A program made the translations under genes and the position numbers. This document shows, in pieces, positions 27,928 through 37,831 of a DNA stretch of 64,000 nucleotides (positions are counted from its first letter, which is position 1; the number at the start of each line of letters is the position of its first letter). Below the pieces are notes generated by a model, which was given only the letters and a program-made list of their open reading frames with translations, was not told the origin of the DNA and did not search any database. Where the stretch lies: assembly GCF_000759885.1 (NCBI RefSeq), contig NZ_JNAH01000005.1:1-64000 (forward strand), read 5' to 3'. The stretch is from Prochlorococcus marinus str. GP2 (GTDB lineage Bacteria > Cyanobacteriota > Cyanobacteriia > PCC-6307 > Cyanobiaceae).

Positions 27928-28836
27928 TCAGTCCTTTCTGTTAATTAAGCCTTCTGATTTATTAGACTCTTTTTTATTGATACCACTGATAATATTATCA
28001 CTTGAGTTTATCTCTTGGGATGGAGCAGTTTTATTTAAAGATGATTTATTTGTTACCATAGAGTTTTTATTTCCGATTGAATTTACAAGCAATTCTTGTA
28101 ACCTGCTGCTTGTAATTGGCCTCTCAATTTTTCCCTGGCTCGCTAATGATAACGTACCTGTCTCTTCAGAAACAACAATGCAAATACATCTATCAAATCT
28201 TTCTGTGATTCCTAATGCAGCTAAGTGTCTTGTGCCATATCTACTAATTCCTTGCCTCGAGAGAGGAAGTATTACACCAGCGGATATTATTTTGTTACCT
28301 TTTACAAGAACTGCTCCATCATGTAATGGAGTATCTGTTGCAAAAAGATTTATTAAAAGGTCAGTTGATAATTGTGCTTCAATATTTGTACCTGAATATA
28401 AAAAATCTTCTGGCCTTAAATCACTTCCTAAATCAACAACGATTAAAGCACCTCTCCTATTTTGAGATAGTTTACCTGCAGTATCAACTAATTGAGTAAT
28501 AGTTGTTGATGTTGCTCTAAATTCCTTTGGTTGATTCCCTAGTAATACAGCTAACCTCCCAGTGCCTAATAATTCCATTAATCTTCTTAGTTCCCCTTGC
28601 CAAAGGATCGCTAAGGATAGCGAGCAAGCAAGAACTACAGCATCAATTAATTTTGACGTTAAAGGGAGATATGCAAATCTTTGAATAAACCATGCAGTTG
28701 AAACTAAAAATAAATATCCCCTTAAAAGCCAGAGTGTTCTTTGTTCTTTTACTCTAGAAAATAATAAAAGTCCGAAACCGATAGCAAATAAGACATCCAA
28801 TAAAAGCTTTAAATTTATAATCCCCCAGAAATTCAC
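27928..28836 (-). CDS. cdaA: CdaA-type diadenylate cyclase
   Basis: The 302-residue protein makes cyclic di-AMP from two ATP. Three hydrophobic helices (about 8-27, 36-55, 62-80) anchor it in the membrane. The DAC domain (about 100-240) has the metal-binding motif LHDGAVLV (DGA at 173-175) and SEETGTLSLAS. The usual RHR motif reads Arg203-His204-Leu205 (GTRHLAALG), so the last Arg is replaced. A Ser/Asn/Lys-rich tail follows. No cdaR gene is nearby, unlike in Firmicutes. It lies between lysA and uppS, tying the signal to wall and lysine metabolism by position. Confidence 0.92.
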   Translation of the reverse strand: MNFWGIINLKLLLDVLFAIGFGLLLFSRVKEQRTLWLLRGYLFLVSTAWFIQRFAYLPLTSKLIDAVVLACSLSLAILWQGELRRLMELLGTGRLAVLLGNQPKEFRATSTTITQLVDTAGKLSQNRRGALIVVDLGSDLRPEDFLYSGTNIEAQLSTDLLINLFATDTPLHDGAVLVKGNKIISAGVILPLSRQGISRYGTRHLAALGITERFDRCICIVVSEETGTLSLASQGKIERPITSSRLQELLVNSIGNKNSMVTNKSSLNKTAPSQEINSSDNIISGINKKESNKSEGLINRKD

Positions 28837-28864
28837 ATTAAAAACAAAATTAATTTAAATGTAC

Positions 28865-30238
28865 CTAATTTTGTTTAATAAAGCGATCAGGTAAAACATC
28901 ATATTTTAAAAGATCAGATGGACTTTCTCTTTTCTGAATAATCTCTGCTTCACCATTACAAACCAAGAGAGCTGCTGGCCTTGGAATCCTATTGTAATTG
29001 GAACTCATTGAATTGTTATATGCACCAGTACCAAAAACACAAATAAGATCTCCTGTTTTGCAATCTGCTAATTCTATCTCTTTAAATAAAACATCTCCAG
29101 ATTCGCAGTGTTTTCCAGCAATAGTATATTTGTTTTTAGAATCTTTATTAAAGGGATTACTTACTAAACATGCAGAATAATTTGATTGATACGTTATTGG
29201 TCTTGGATTATCACTCATCCCTCCATCGACAGATAAATAAGTCCTAACCCCTGGAATTTTTTTAAAAGCCCCAATTTTGTAAATTGTTATGCCTGCTGTA
29301 GAGACAATAGATCTTCCCGGTTCACACATTAATAGAGGTAAATCTATATTATGTTTTTTACAAGATTTAACTACTGAATTGGAAATTGTTTTAACCCAAT
29401 CTTCAATAGAAGGGGGGTCGTCATTTTCTGTATATTTAATGCCTAAACCGCCTCCAACATTTAGTTTATTAATGACATGGCCAAATTTTTTGGCTTCTAA
29501 AATTACATCTACCATTATTTCTCCAAGATCATTATGAGGGTCTAGTTCAAAAATCTGAGAACCAATATGCGCATGTAATCCTTTTAATTTTAAATGTTTA
29601 GTATTACTAATCCTGGCAAATAAAGTACTTAGATATTCAATTCCGAAACCAAATTTGCTATCAAATGATCCTGTTCTTATATATTCATGAGTGTGGCACT
29701 CTATCCCAGGAGTAAAGCGAATCATTATTTCTAAATCTCGATTAAATGAATTTGAGAGTTTTTCTAATCTTTCTAAGTCATAATCATTATCAACAATAAC
29801 TTTAATATTATTTATAACTGCAAATTCTATTTCTTTGTCTGATTTATTATTCCCATGAAAAACAATTTTCTCATTTGGAACCCCACCTTGGAGAGCAGTT
29901 AATAGTTCTCCTTCGGAGACTGCATCTAGTCCAAATCCTTCTGAGGAAATAAGGTTACTCATAAAGATTGAACTATTTGCCTTGGAGGCATATATAGGTA
30001 GAGATTTCCCTGGGTAATGTTTCTCTAATGCTTCTTTGTACGCTTTACAAGATTTTCTTAAGGTGATTTCATCCAAAATATAAAGTGGAGAATCATATTT
30101 TTTAACTAACTCTTCAATAGAACATCCACCAACGGATAATATTCCATCACTTCCTATAGAAGTAGTGATGGGTACGATATTTTTATTAGGACTTTTGAGG
30201 TCAATTTTTTCTTTTAAAAAGGAATTTTTTTCTTCCAT
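28865..30238 (-). CDS. lysA: Diaminopimelate decarboxylase
   Basis: This 457-residue PLP enzyme of the alanine-racemase-like fold III group turns meso-diaminopimelate into lysine. Visible are the PLP lysine region LPIYASKANSS, the HGNNKSDKEIEFA stretch, LHAHIGSQIFEL, NVGGGLGI, CEPGRSIVSTAG and the active-site cysteine region HCESGDVLF, followed by GAYNNSMSSNYN. Length is typical. It is the first gene of the six-gene minus-strand unit, 28 bases ahead of cdaA. Confidence 0.95.
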   Translation of the reverse strand: MEEKNSFLKEKIDLKSPNKNIVPITTSIGSDGILSVGGCSIEELVKKYDSPLYILDEITLRKSCKAYKEALEKHYPGKSLPIYASKANSSIFMSNLISSEGFGLDAVSEGELLTALQGGVPNEKIVFHGNNKSDKEIEFAVINNIKVIVDNDYDLERLEKLSNSFNRDLEIMIRFTPGIECHTHEYIRTGSFDSKFGFGIEYLSTLFARISNTKHLKLKGLHAHIGSQIFELDPHNDLGEIMVDVILEAKKFGHVINKLNVGGGLGIKYTENDDPPSIEDWVKTISNSVVKSCKKHNIDLPLLMCEPGRSIVSTAGITIYKIGAFKKIPGVRTYLSVDGGMSDNPRPITYQSNYSACLVSNPFNKDSKNKYTIAGKHCESGDVLFKEIELADCKTGDLICVFGTGAYNNSMSSNYNRIPRPAALLVCNGEAEIIQKRESPSDLLKYDVLPDRFIKQN

Positions 30239-30322
30239 GGGAAAATTTTAAGTAGAGTCATTCTAAAGTTGTCATATTTTAAAATGACATTAAATTCTAA
30301 CTTTTGATTACACATCTATTAT

Positions 30323-30766
30323 ATGATTTTATCTATTAGGAAGTTAAATGAAAAAGATATTGATTCATGTTATGACTTAGATTCAAATACGATTTCGTTA
30401 TGGAGTAAAAAGCAATGGGCTAATGAATTTAAAAAAGGAGGTATAAAAGTCTTTGGGTTGATACTCTCAAATTTAGTTATAGGAATCTGCGTTTTTCATG
30501 TGGTGCTTGATGAGGCTCAAATAAATTATTTTGTTATAGACAAAAAATATAGGGAAAAAGGTTTTGGATCTTACCTTATGGATTTTTTAATAAAACAATG
30601 TGAAAAATTAAATATAAAAAAATTATTTTTAGAAGTCTCCAATACTAATTTCACAGCTGAGAAATTTTATAGTCGTTTTGATTTTTCTACTGTAGGTATT
30701 AGAAGAAATTATTATAAAGACGGTTCAGATGCTCTCTTAAAAGAAAAAAAATTGACAACTAAATAA
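30323..30766 (+). CDS. rimI: GNAT acetyltransferase, RimI-like
   Basis: This 147-residue GNAT protein fits RimI, which acetylates the N-terminal alanine of ribosomal protein S18. The acetyl-CoA loop is seen in FVIDKKYREKGFGSYLMDFL, and LFLEVSNTNFTAEKFYSRFDF precedes the GIRRNYYKDGSDALLKEK ending that is typical of RimI. Other GNAT enzymes share the fold, so the substrate is inferred from the ending. It is divergent from lysA. Confidence 0.85.
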   Translation: MILSIRKLNEKDIDSCYDLDSNTISLWSKKQWANEFKKGGIKVFGLILSNLVIGICVFHVVLDEAQINYFVIDKKYREKGFGSYLMDFLIKQCEKLNIKKLFLEVSNTNFTAEKFYSRFDFSTVGIRRNYYKDGSDALLKEKKLTTK

Positions 30767-30810
30767 TTTGAAAATTTAATTGTGCGGATAACCAGAATGC
30801 CTGAAATTAC

Positions 30811-30816
30811 TATAAT
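30811..30816 (+). promoter_or_regulatory. Candidate -10 box of clpC
   Basis: A perfect TATAAT at 30811-30816, in the 179-base gap between rimI and clpC. Transcription would start near 30823, leaving a leader of about 120 bases. No clear -35 hexamer is visible 17 bases upstream, which is common in cyanobacterial promoters. Confidence 0.4.
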
Positions 30817-30945
30817 TTGTTGCTATACCATTAAAAAAGTTAAATTTAATTCAGTAAAATATATTTTTGGGTATTCACAAAAGCTCATTCTGAACACAAA
30901 ATTGTCTTATTGCTGGTAGGTTATTAGTAGAAATATAATCTTCTA

Positions 30946-33474
30946 ATGTTTGAAAGATTTACCGAAAAGGCTATTAAAGTCATTATGCTTGCCCAAGAGG
31001 AAGCTAGAAGACTTGGTCATAATTTCGTCGGAACAGAACAAATTTTATTAGGACTAATCGGCGAGGGTACAGGTGTCGCAGCAAAGGTTCTTAAATCATT
31101 AGGTGTAAATTTAAAAGATTCAAGGATAGAGGTTGAAAAAATAATTGGCAGAGGTTCAGGTTTTGTAGCTGTAGAGATACCTTTTACACCTAGGGCGAAA
31201 AGAGTCTTAGAATTATCACTTGAAGAAGCTCGTCAATTAGGTCACAATTATATAGGAACTGAACATTTATTATTAGGATTAATAAGAGAAGGTGAAGGAG
31301 TAGCTGCTAGAGTTTTGGAGAATCTTAGTGTTGACCTTACAAAAGTAAGAACTCAAGTGATAAGAATGCTTGGCGAAACAGCTGAAGTTGGTAGTGGTGC
31401 TAATTCAAGTAAGGGAAATTTAAAAACTGCTACTCTCGATGAATTTGGAACAAATCTAACAAAACTTGCTAGCGAATCAAAACTAGACCCTGTTGTTGGT
31501 CGTTATGAAGAGATAGATCGGGTAGTTCAAATCTTGGGTAGAAGGACTAAAAATAACCCTGTTCTTATTGGAGAACCAGGCGTAGGTAAAACAGCTATTG
31601 CAGAAGGTTTAGCTCAAAGAATCCAGCTTGGGGATATTCCCGATATTCTTGAAGACAAAAGAGTTTTAACTCTTGATATTGGGCTTCTAGTCGCTGGAAC
31701 AAAATATAGAGGAGAATTCGAAGAAAGATTAAAAAAGATTATGGAAGAAATTAAATCTGCAGGTAATGTAATACTTGTTATAGATGAAGTCCATACTCTA
31801 ATTGGTGCTGGAGCTGCAGAAGGAGCTATAGATGCAGCAAATATCCTTAAGCCAGCATTAGCACGAGGTGAACTCCAATGCATTGGAGCTACAACACTCG
31901 ATGAATATAGAAAACATATTGAAAGAGATGCTGCTCTCGAGAGAAGGTTTCAACCAGTAATGGTTGGTGAACCATCTATTGAAGATACAATCGAAATATT
32001 AAAAGGTCTTCGAGAACGTTATGAACAGCATCATCGCCTTAAAATTACTGATGATGCTCTAGAGGCTGCAGCTCACTTAGGCGATCGATATATATCTGAT
32101 AGGTACTTACCCGATAAGGCTATAGACCTTATTGATGAAGCAGGTAGTAGAGTTCGTTTAATTAACTCTAAACTTCCACCTGAAGCGAAAGAAATAGATA
32201 AAGAACTAAGACAAATTCAAAAACAAAAGGAAGAATCTGTAAGGGATCAAAACTTTGATCAAGCCGGTCAACTAAGAGAAAAAGAGATGGAATTGTCTGC
32301 CAAAATCAAAGAGGTACTTGAAAATAAAAAAGAATCTGTAACTGAAGATGAATCCAATACCGATATTAACTTAGCAAAAAGTGATTCAAAACTTTTGCAA
32401 AACCCTATGGTTAATGAAGAGGATGTAGCACATATTGTTGCATCTTGGACCGGTGTACCCGTTCAAAAATTAACTGAAACCGAATCAGTTAAACTCTTAA
32501 ATATGGAGGAAACACTTCACCAAAGGTTAATTGGACAGGATGAAGCTGTAAAAGCTGTTTCTAGAGCTATTAGAAGAGCAAGAGTTGGTTTAAAAAATCC
32601 TAATAGACCTATCGCAAGTTTTATTTTTTCAGGTCCCACTGGTGTAGGTAAAACTGAATTAACTAAATCACTAGCCTCATATTTCTTTGGTAGCGAAGAA
32701 GCAATGATTAGATTAGATATGTCTGAATTTATGGAAAGACATACAGTAAGTAAACTTATAGGTTCTCCTCCAGGGTATGTTGGTTTTAATGAAGGTGGTC
32801 AACTTACAGAGGCAGTCAGGAGAAGACCTTATACAGTTGTATTATTTGATGAGGTAGAGAAAGCTCATCCAGATGTATTTAATTTATTATTGCAACTTCT
32901 TGAAGACGGCAGATTAACAGATTCCAAAGGTAGAACTGTCGACTTTAAAAATACTTTGCTAATAATGACTTCTAATATTGGTTCAAAAGTAATTGAAAAA
33001 GGTGGAGGAGGTCTAGGATTTGAGTTCTCTGGTGATTCTGTTGAAGATAGTCAATACAATAGAATCAAATCATTAGTTAATGAAGAATTAAAGCAATATT
33101 TTAGACCTGAATTTTTAAATAGACTTGATGAAATAATTGTATTCAGGCAATTATCTAAAAATGAGGTTAAAGAAATTGCTGAAATTATGTTGCAAGAGGT
33201 TTTTGCAAGATTACAGGATAAAGGTATTAAATTAAGCGTAACTGATGCTTTCAAGGAAAGACTAGTTGAAGAAGGATATAATCCTTCTTATGGAGCAAGA
33301 CCACTTAGGAGGGCTGTAATGCGCCTTTTAGAGGATAGTTTGGCTGAAGAAGTTCTTTCTGGAAGAATAAAGGATGGAGATAAGGCTTTAGTTGATATAG
33401 ATGATAATAAAAAAGTTACGATTAACATCTCTCCTGAAGAATCTCCTCAAGAATTAGCAAGTGCTAACTTTTAA
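30946..33474 (+). CDS. clpC: ClpC AAA+ chaperone/unfoldase
   Basis: The 842-residue protein is the regulatory ATPase that feeds substrates to ClpP-type proteases. Order of domains: double Clp-N repeat (about 3-145), first AAA+ (Walker A GEPGVGKT, 209-216), the middle UVR motif ([16 protein letters not shown], about 445), second AAA+ (GPTGVGKTE near 563), and a D2-small domain ending [16 protein letters not shown]. The UVR motif marks ClpC rather than ClpB. Full length. ClpC is usually essential in cyanobacteria. The downstream dehydrogenase gene begins 15 bases later. Confidence 0.96.
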   Translation: MFERFTEKAIKVIMLAQEEARRLGHNFVGTEQILLGLIGEGTGVAAKVLKSLGVNLKDSRIEVEKIIGRGSGFVAVEIPFTPRAKRVLELSLEEARQLGHNYIGTEHLLLGLIREGEGVAARVLENLSVDLTKVRTQVIRMLGETAEVGSGANSSKGNLKTATLDEFGTNLTKLASESKLDPVVGRYEEIDRVVQILGRRTKNNPVLIGEPGVGKTAIAEGLAQRIQLGDIPDILEDKRVLTLDIGLLVAGTKYRGEFEERLKKIMEEIKSAGNVILVIDEVHTLIGAGAAEGAIDAANILKPALARGELQCIGATTLDEYRKHIERDAALERRFQPVMVGEPSIEDTIEILKGLRERYEQHHRLKITDDALEAAAHLGDRYISDRYLPDKAIDLIDEAGSRVRLINSKLPPEAKEIDKELRQIQKQKEESVRDQNFDQAGQLREKEMELSAKIKEVLENKKESVTEDESNTDINLAKSDSKLLQNPMVNEEDVAHIVASWTGVPVQKLTETESVKLLNMEETLHQRLIGQDEAVKAVSRAIRRARVGLKNPNRPIASFIFSGPTGVGKTELTKSLASYFFGSEEAMIRLDMSEFMERHTVSKLIGSPPGYVGFNEGGQLTEAVRRRPYTVVLFDEVEKAHPDVFNLLLQLLEDGRLTDSKGRTVDFKNTLLIMTSNIGSKVIEKGGGGLGFEFSGDSVEDSQYNRIKSLVNEELKQYFRPEFLNRLDEIIVFRQLSKNEVKEIAEIMLQEVFARLQDKGIKLSVTDAFKERLVEEGYNPSYGARPLRRAVMRLLEDSLAEEVLSGRIKDGDKALVDIDDNKKVTINISPEESPQELASANF

Positions 33475-33489
33475 TTACTTAAAGTAAAT

Positions 33490-34581
33490 ATGCAGTCAAT
33501 CTCTCCAGAAACTATATACAGGGGAAATTATGCTTGGGAAAAATCTTTACCTAAAATCACTAAATTAACTAAAACTCCTTTAATTTTAGGCAGGGGAACT
33601 CATACGTATAATTTGAGAAATAAAATTTTCCATGACTTAAAAAATCAAAACCTCGATGTTAAGTTTGCTAATTTAGAATTTGACTGTTGTTATGAAGACA
33701 TTTCAAATGTAAAGAATATCATTTTAAAGAATAATCATGATTCTGTGATTGCTGCTGGGGGAGGTAAAGTCCTAGATTCTGGGAAATACATAGCCCATTG
33801 TCTTAATATTCCATGTATTACAGTGCCTCTTAGCGCCTCTACATGTGCAGGCTGGACAGCCTTATCAAATATATATACAAAAGATGGCCAATTCATAAAG
33901 GATGTTGCGTTAGGATCTTGTCCAAAAATCCTAGTTTATGATCATAAATTTATTCAAACAGCTCCATCTAGAACTCTTGCTAGCGGAGTAGCAGATGCTT
34001 TGGCAAAATGGTATGAATCCTCACTAACAAGTTCAACAATAGAAGATGGTCTTGTTCAACAAGCAATCCAGATATCGAGAGTTTTAAGAGATCAACTATT
34101 AATTGATGGAGAAAAAGCATTTAAAGATCAATTTGTAAATAATATTTCTTGGCGAAATACTGTAGAAGCTTGTGGACTTACAGCCGGATTAGTAGGTGGT
34201 ATTGGGGGAGAAAAGTGCAGGACTGCTGCTGCACATGCTATTCATAATGCAATTACTCAGATAATTACCCCAAACAAATCCTTACATGGTGAGATAGTTG
34301 GTGTCGGATTATTATTGCAATTAAGACTAGAAGAAATGAAAAATAATAATAAATTAGCTGATCAATCAACTAAACAATTGTTGTTACTTATGAAACAATT
34401 GAATTTGCCAACTACTATTGCGCAACTTGGAATAAATGTTTTTGAAGATAATAATTTAGAGAAAATTGCTGATTTTACTTGTCGACATAAATCTGAGATT
34501 CACTTTTTGCCTTTTGAAGTTCATAAAAAAGATATAATAGAAGTAATTGCAAATTTTGAAAAACAAAAAATTAAAATATAA
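33490..34581 (+). CDS. Glycerol-dehydrogenase-like iron-containing alcohol dehydrogenase
   Basis: This 363-residue protein resembles GldA-type NAD-dependent polyol dehydrogenases. It has the NAD-binding GGGKVLDSGK (90-99), the loop VPLSASTCAGWT, and a metal-ligand set of Asp169 (ASGVADALAKW), His in AAAHAIHNA (about 249) and His266 (SLHGEIVG). The metal site is intact. The true substrate is uncertain; relatives act on glycerol, glycerol 1-phosphate or dehydroquinate-like compounds. It lies between clpC and an alpha/beta hydrolase, closely spaced on the same strand. Confidence 0.85.
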   Translation: MQSISPETIYRGNYAWEKSLPKITKLTKTPLILGRGTHTYNLRNKIFHDLKNQNLDVKFANLEFDCCYEDISNVKNIILKNNHDSVIAAGGGKVLDSGKYIAHCLNIPCITVPLSASTCAGWTALSNIYTKDGQFIKDVALGSCPKILVYDHKFIQTAPSRTLASGVADALAKWYESSLTSSTIEDGLVQQAIQISRVLRDQLLIDGEKAFKDQFVNNISWRNTVEACGLTAGLVGGIGGEKCRTAAAHAIHNAITQIITPNKSLHGEIVGVGLLLQLRLEEMKNNNKLADQSTKQLLLLMKQLNLPTTIAQLGINVFEDNNLEKIADFTCRHKSEIHFLPFEVHKKDIIEVIANFEKQKIKI

Positions 34582-34589
34582 TTATTTTT

Positions 34590-35489
34590 TTGACTGAATC
34601 CCATTTCGAACAACTTAGTGATTTAAATGTTGATTTTTTTGAGACTGCCAAAAATTCGCTTTTAGACCCTTTAGGTCTTTATTTGGCAAACGATGTGCAG
34701 TGGATCAAACTCAATGAGAACTGGAACTCTTTGAAATTCCCCGTGGTAATTGGAGGAAAAGGTCAACCTATACTTCTTCTCCATGGCTTTGACAGTAGTT
34801 TTTTAGAGTTTAGGAGAATATATCAATCATTAAAAAGAAATTTCCAAGTCATAATTCCTGATTTATTAGGGTTTGGTTTTAGTCCTAGGTGCGCAACAAA
34901 TGAATATAATCCCTCTAAAATAATTTCATATTTAATTGATCTCCTTAAGACCTTACAAATAACAAAGAATCTAAAAATTATTGGTGCCTCTATGGGAGGC
35001 TCAACAGCATTAAAACTTTCTTTTGAAATCTCTGACTCTATCGATAAAATTATACTTTTATCTCCTGCCGGACTTTTTGGAGAACCTAAGAGTATACCTT
35101 TCCCTCTTAATTATATAGGGGCCTCATTTCTGGGATTACACCGGGTCAGAAAAAGTCTTTGTAGGCAAGCATTTGCTTTCCCAGATCAATGTGTTGGTGA
35201 AATGGAAGAGCAAATTGCTTCAATTCATTTAGGTTGTCAAGGATGGAGGAACTCACTCGCATCATTTGCAAAAAGTGGTGGTTTCGCTGGGACACAGAAA
35301 TATATTCAAAATATCCCAATAAAAGCAGTATGTGGAGAAAATGATCGCATTCTTGGGAAAAAAGAGATTAAAAAAATTAAAAAAATTGATAAAATAGATT
35401 ATATCGGATTGCAAAATTGTGGTCATCTACCTCATGTAGATTTACCATCATTATCTACTAAAATTATTCAAGATTATTTTTTGGAATAA
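34590..35489 (+). CDS. Alpha/beta hydrolase fold protein
   Basis: This 299-residue protein has the oxyanion segment ILLLHGFDSSFLEFR, PDLLGFGFSP, the nucleophile elbow GASMGG with Ser134, and a C-terminal catalytic His in NCGHLPHVD. The triad acid probably lies in CGENDRI. Substrate is unknown; similar proteins include esterases, lipases and haloperoxidase-like enzymes. The start is TTG at 34590, 8 bases after the dehydrogenase; no in-frame ATG lies nearby. It converges with cdsA 12 bases away. Confidence 0.85.
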   Translation: MTESHFEQLSDLNVDFFETAKNSLLDPLGLYLANDVQWIKLNENWNSLKFPVVIGGKGQPILLLHGFDSSFLEFRRIYQSLKRNFQVIIPDLLGFGFSPRCATNEYNPSKIISYLIDLLKTLQITKNLKIIGASMGGSTALKLSFEISDSIDKIILLSPAGLFGEPKSIPFPLNYIGASFLGLHRVRKSLCRQAFAFPDQCVGEMEEQIASIHLGCQGWRNSLASFAKSGGFAGTQKYIQNIPIKAVCGENDRILGKKEIKKIKKIDKIDYIGLQNCGHLPHVDLPSLSTKIIQDYFLE

Positions 35490-35501
35490 AAAATTTCATA
35501 A

Positions 35502-36359
35502 TTAATTTAGATACTTAATGATTATAAAAATGTAATACAAAACAGAAGGAGTAAAAATGTAGCTATCTATTCTGTCAAGAATGCCTCCATGTCCTGGTAA
35601 AAAAGTTCCTGAATCTTTTACTTTTGCATCTCTCTTCATCATTGATTCAATTAAATCTCCAACTAATGCCATAAGAGAAATTAAAATTCCATATAAAAAT
35701 CCAACTAATAATGCATTTTCCCAATTAAGTAAAAAAGCGAAAAATATCGCTAATAAAATTGAACATGATATTCCTCCAATTAAACCTTCTACTGTTTTGC
35801 TTGGAGATATTGGAGAAAGAGATTTTTTACCAAATGACTTACCAAAGAAATAAGAACCAATATCACTAGCTACAATTAAAAAACAAGATGTTAAAGTTAA
35901 ATGAAGACCTGTAGTACTAGATAAGTTTTCAAAAGAAATAATACCTTGATTTGAAATTAAAATCACTGAATCTAATCCCCTTAACTTAATCCAGTAGCTA
36001 GGTAAAAAACCTAAATAAAATAAACCAAAAATAGAAGCTGCAATGTCGGAAATTGTGCCAGGCTTTGGTTGCAAAAGTAGCCAAGTGCATATTACAACTG
36101 AACAGATAGGCAAAATTGAATTTGATATTTCCCCATTAATCAAACCTATGGTCTCAAGATAAGTAGAAATTATAATAATGATAGATGAAAATAATGTGGT
36201 TTTAGTAGCTGGTTTTATACCTTTAAATTCAGCCATCCTAAAGAATTCTAATAATGCTAAATAAGTAAGCAAGGCTATTGCTAATGTAAAAAACCATCCC
36301 CCTAACAAAACAACAATTAAACCAAATATTCCTATAAGTAATCCGCTTCTCAATCTCAT
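35502..36359 (-). CDS. cdsA: Phosphatidate cytidylyltransferase
   Basis: This 285-residue multi-pass membrane enzyme makes CDP-diacylglycerol from CTP and phosphatidic acid, the branch point to phosphatidylglycerol. About eight hydrophobic segments are visible. The C-terminal CDS signature is present: GDLIESMMKRDAKVKDSG followed by PGHGGILDRIDS. Phosphatidylglycerol is a thylakoid lipid needed by the photosystems. It is 9 bases downstream of the PLP decarboxylase gene and probably shares its transcript. Confidence 0.95.
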   Translation of the reverse strand: MRLRSGLLIGIFGLIVVLLGGWFFTLAIALLTYLALLEFFRMAEFKGIKPATKTTLFSSIIIIISTYLETIGLINGEISNSILPICSVVICTWLLLQPKPGTISDIAASIFGLFYLGFLPSYWIKLRGLDSVILISNQGIISFENLSSTTGLHLTLTSCFLIVASDIGSYFFGKSFGKKSLSPISPSKTVEGLIGGISCSILLAIFFAFLLNWENALLVGFLYGILISLMALVGDLIESMMKRDAKVKDSGTFLPGHGGILDRIDSYIFTPSVLYYIFIIIKYLN

Positions 36360-36368
36360 ATCAAATTT

Positions 36369-37766
36369 CTATGTTTTTATGACTCTTATATTAAAATTTA
36401 ACAGATCTTTGTTCCATAAACTTTGATTATTTATCCAATTAAATCTATCGATATCAATTTTTTCTCCAGGAACTATCAGAGGTATTCCAGGAGGATAAGG
36501 GCAAATAATATCTCCAGATATTTTATTTAATGATTGCGAAAAAGGAATAATCCGAGTTTCACTTCTCCAAGCATTTCCAATTTGGATTTCTGGTTCTTGA
36601 ACTAAATTAAAGGGCGATTGGAGTGCTTTAAGAGCCTCAAATTTTTTTGAATTTAATAGTAATTTATTCCATAATTTTACAAATAAACTGAGAAAATCTT
36701 TTTGATTCGCAAACCCTAAGCAAAAAGTTAGAGTCATCATTTCTGGTAATTCAGCAATAAGGCCATTTTTATAAAAAAAATTATCAGCTGTGAAACCATC
36801 AATGCCGACTTTAGATGTATTCAATACTATTTTTAAGGGGTCTTGGGTTTCTATGAGAGGAATATTCTTTTGGATTAATTTTTTGTATATACTTTTTGCC
36901 TCCAAAATTCTTTTTTGGTATTGTGATAAGCTTTTTTTATTAAGCCAATCTTTAATAGACTCTTCACAAGAAGACAGTAATAAGGAGCTAGGACTAGTAG
37001 TTTGCAACATATTAATACTCTTGATTAAATTTTGCTCATTTACTAGATCCCCTTTGTACCAAAGTGCAGCAGTTTGAGTCAAACCATTTAGTGATTTATG
37101 CAATGAATGAACGACTAAATCAGCATTTGATACTAAAGCGGATTTTGGTAGGTTAAGATTTTCACAAAAAAGGAAATAAGAACCATGGGCTTCATCAACT
37201 AAAACAGGTAAATTTTTTTGATGACAAAGATCTATTAAAGGCCTTAAATCTCCTGCGAAACCTTGATAAGAGGGACTTACAAGAATTACACCTACAACTT
37301 TTTTCTCATTAAAATTTATTTTTTTAAATACATTTTTTAACCAGTATTTTGTGATTGGTTTGTAATGTCCGTTTTCTGAAGAAAAATCTAGGTCAAAGAA
37401 TATGGGCTGTATGTTCTGCATCGCACAAATTTTTATAACACTTATATGAACATTTCTAGGCATCAGGATAGTTTCGCCAGGATTTGCCATCGCAATTACA
37501 GCTGATTGTATTAATCCAGAAGCTCCATTAACTCCAAAAAAACAACCTTTCGCCCCAAATCTCTCAGAGAATTCTATTTGAGTTTTGGCAATTAATCCGC
37601 TTTGGGATAGAGGTGAGCCTATTTCAGGTAGCTCCGGTAAGTCCCAATACCCAGGCTGTTTTTTTAATAATTTTACTAATTTCTTAGGTAAAGCAGCCCC
37701 TCGGTTATGAGCGGGAAAGAAAAGTGACTTTAAAAATTTTTTAGTTAGAAAAGAAGAAATGCTCAT
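36369..37766 (-). CDS. Orn/Lys/Arg decarboxylase family PLP enzyme
   Basis: The 465-residue fold-type I PLP enzyme shows FFGVNGASGLIQSAV, LVSPSYQGFAGDLRPLIDLC, the cofactor-contacting DEAHGSYF (Asp191, His194) and the PLP lysine Lys224 in VVHSLHKSLNGLTQTA. The C-terminal PYPPGIPLIVPGE is the hallmark of the family. It lacks the long N-terminal wing domain of inducible Escherichia enzymes and is of the shorter type found in Gram-positives and cyanobacteria. Which basic amino acid it uses is not determinable by eye; arginine or lysine is usual. It is upstream of cdsA. Confidence 0.88.
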   Translation of the reverse strand: MSISSFLTKKFLKSLFFPAHNRGAALPKKLVKLLKKQPGYWDLPELPEIGSPLSQSGLIAKTQIEFSERFGAKGCFFGVNGASGLIQSAVIAMANPGETILMPRNVHISVIKICAMQNIQPIFFDLDFSSENGHYKPITKYWLKNVFKKINFNEKKVVGVILVSPSYQGFAGDLRPLIDLCHQKNLPVLVDEAHGSYFLFCENLNLPKSALVSNADLVVHSLHKSLNGLTQTAALWYKGDLVNEQNLIKSINMLQTTSPSSLLLSSCEESIKDWLNKKSLSQYQKRILEAKSIYKKLIQKNIPLIETQDPLKIVLNTSKVGIDGFTADNFFYKNGLIAELPEMMTLTFCLGFANQKDFLSLFVKLWNKLLLNSKKFEALKALQSPFNLVQEPEIQIGNAWRSETRIIPFSQSLNKISGDIICPYPPGIPLIVPGEKIDIDRFNWINNQSLWNKDLLNFNIRVIKT

Positions 37767-37831
37767 AAAGTATTATTGACATATATAGAATGAACTAATT
37801 AAGAATCCTTCTTCGATATTTTTTAACTTTA

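Noticed and set aside
27743-28465. 240-residue plus-strand frame across uppS and cdaA
   Set aside because: It is antisense to two clear enzyme genes with full motifs and has no recognisable domain of its own.
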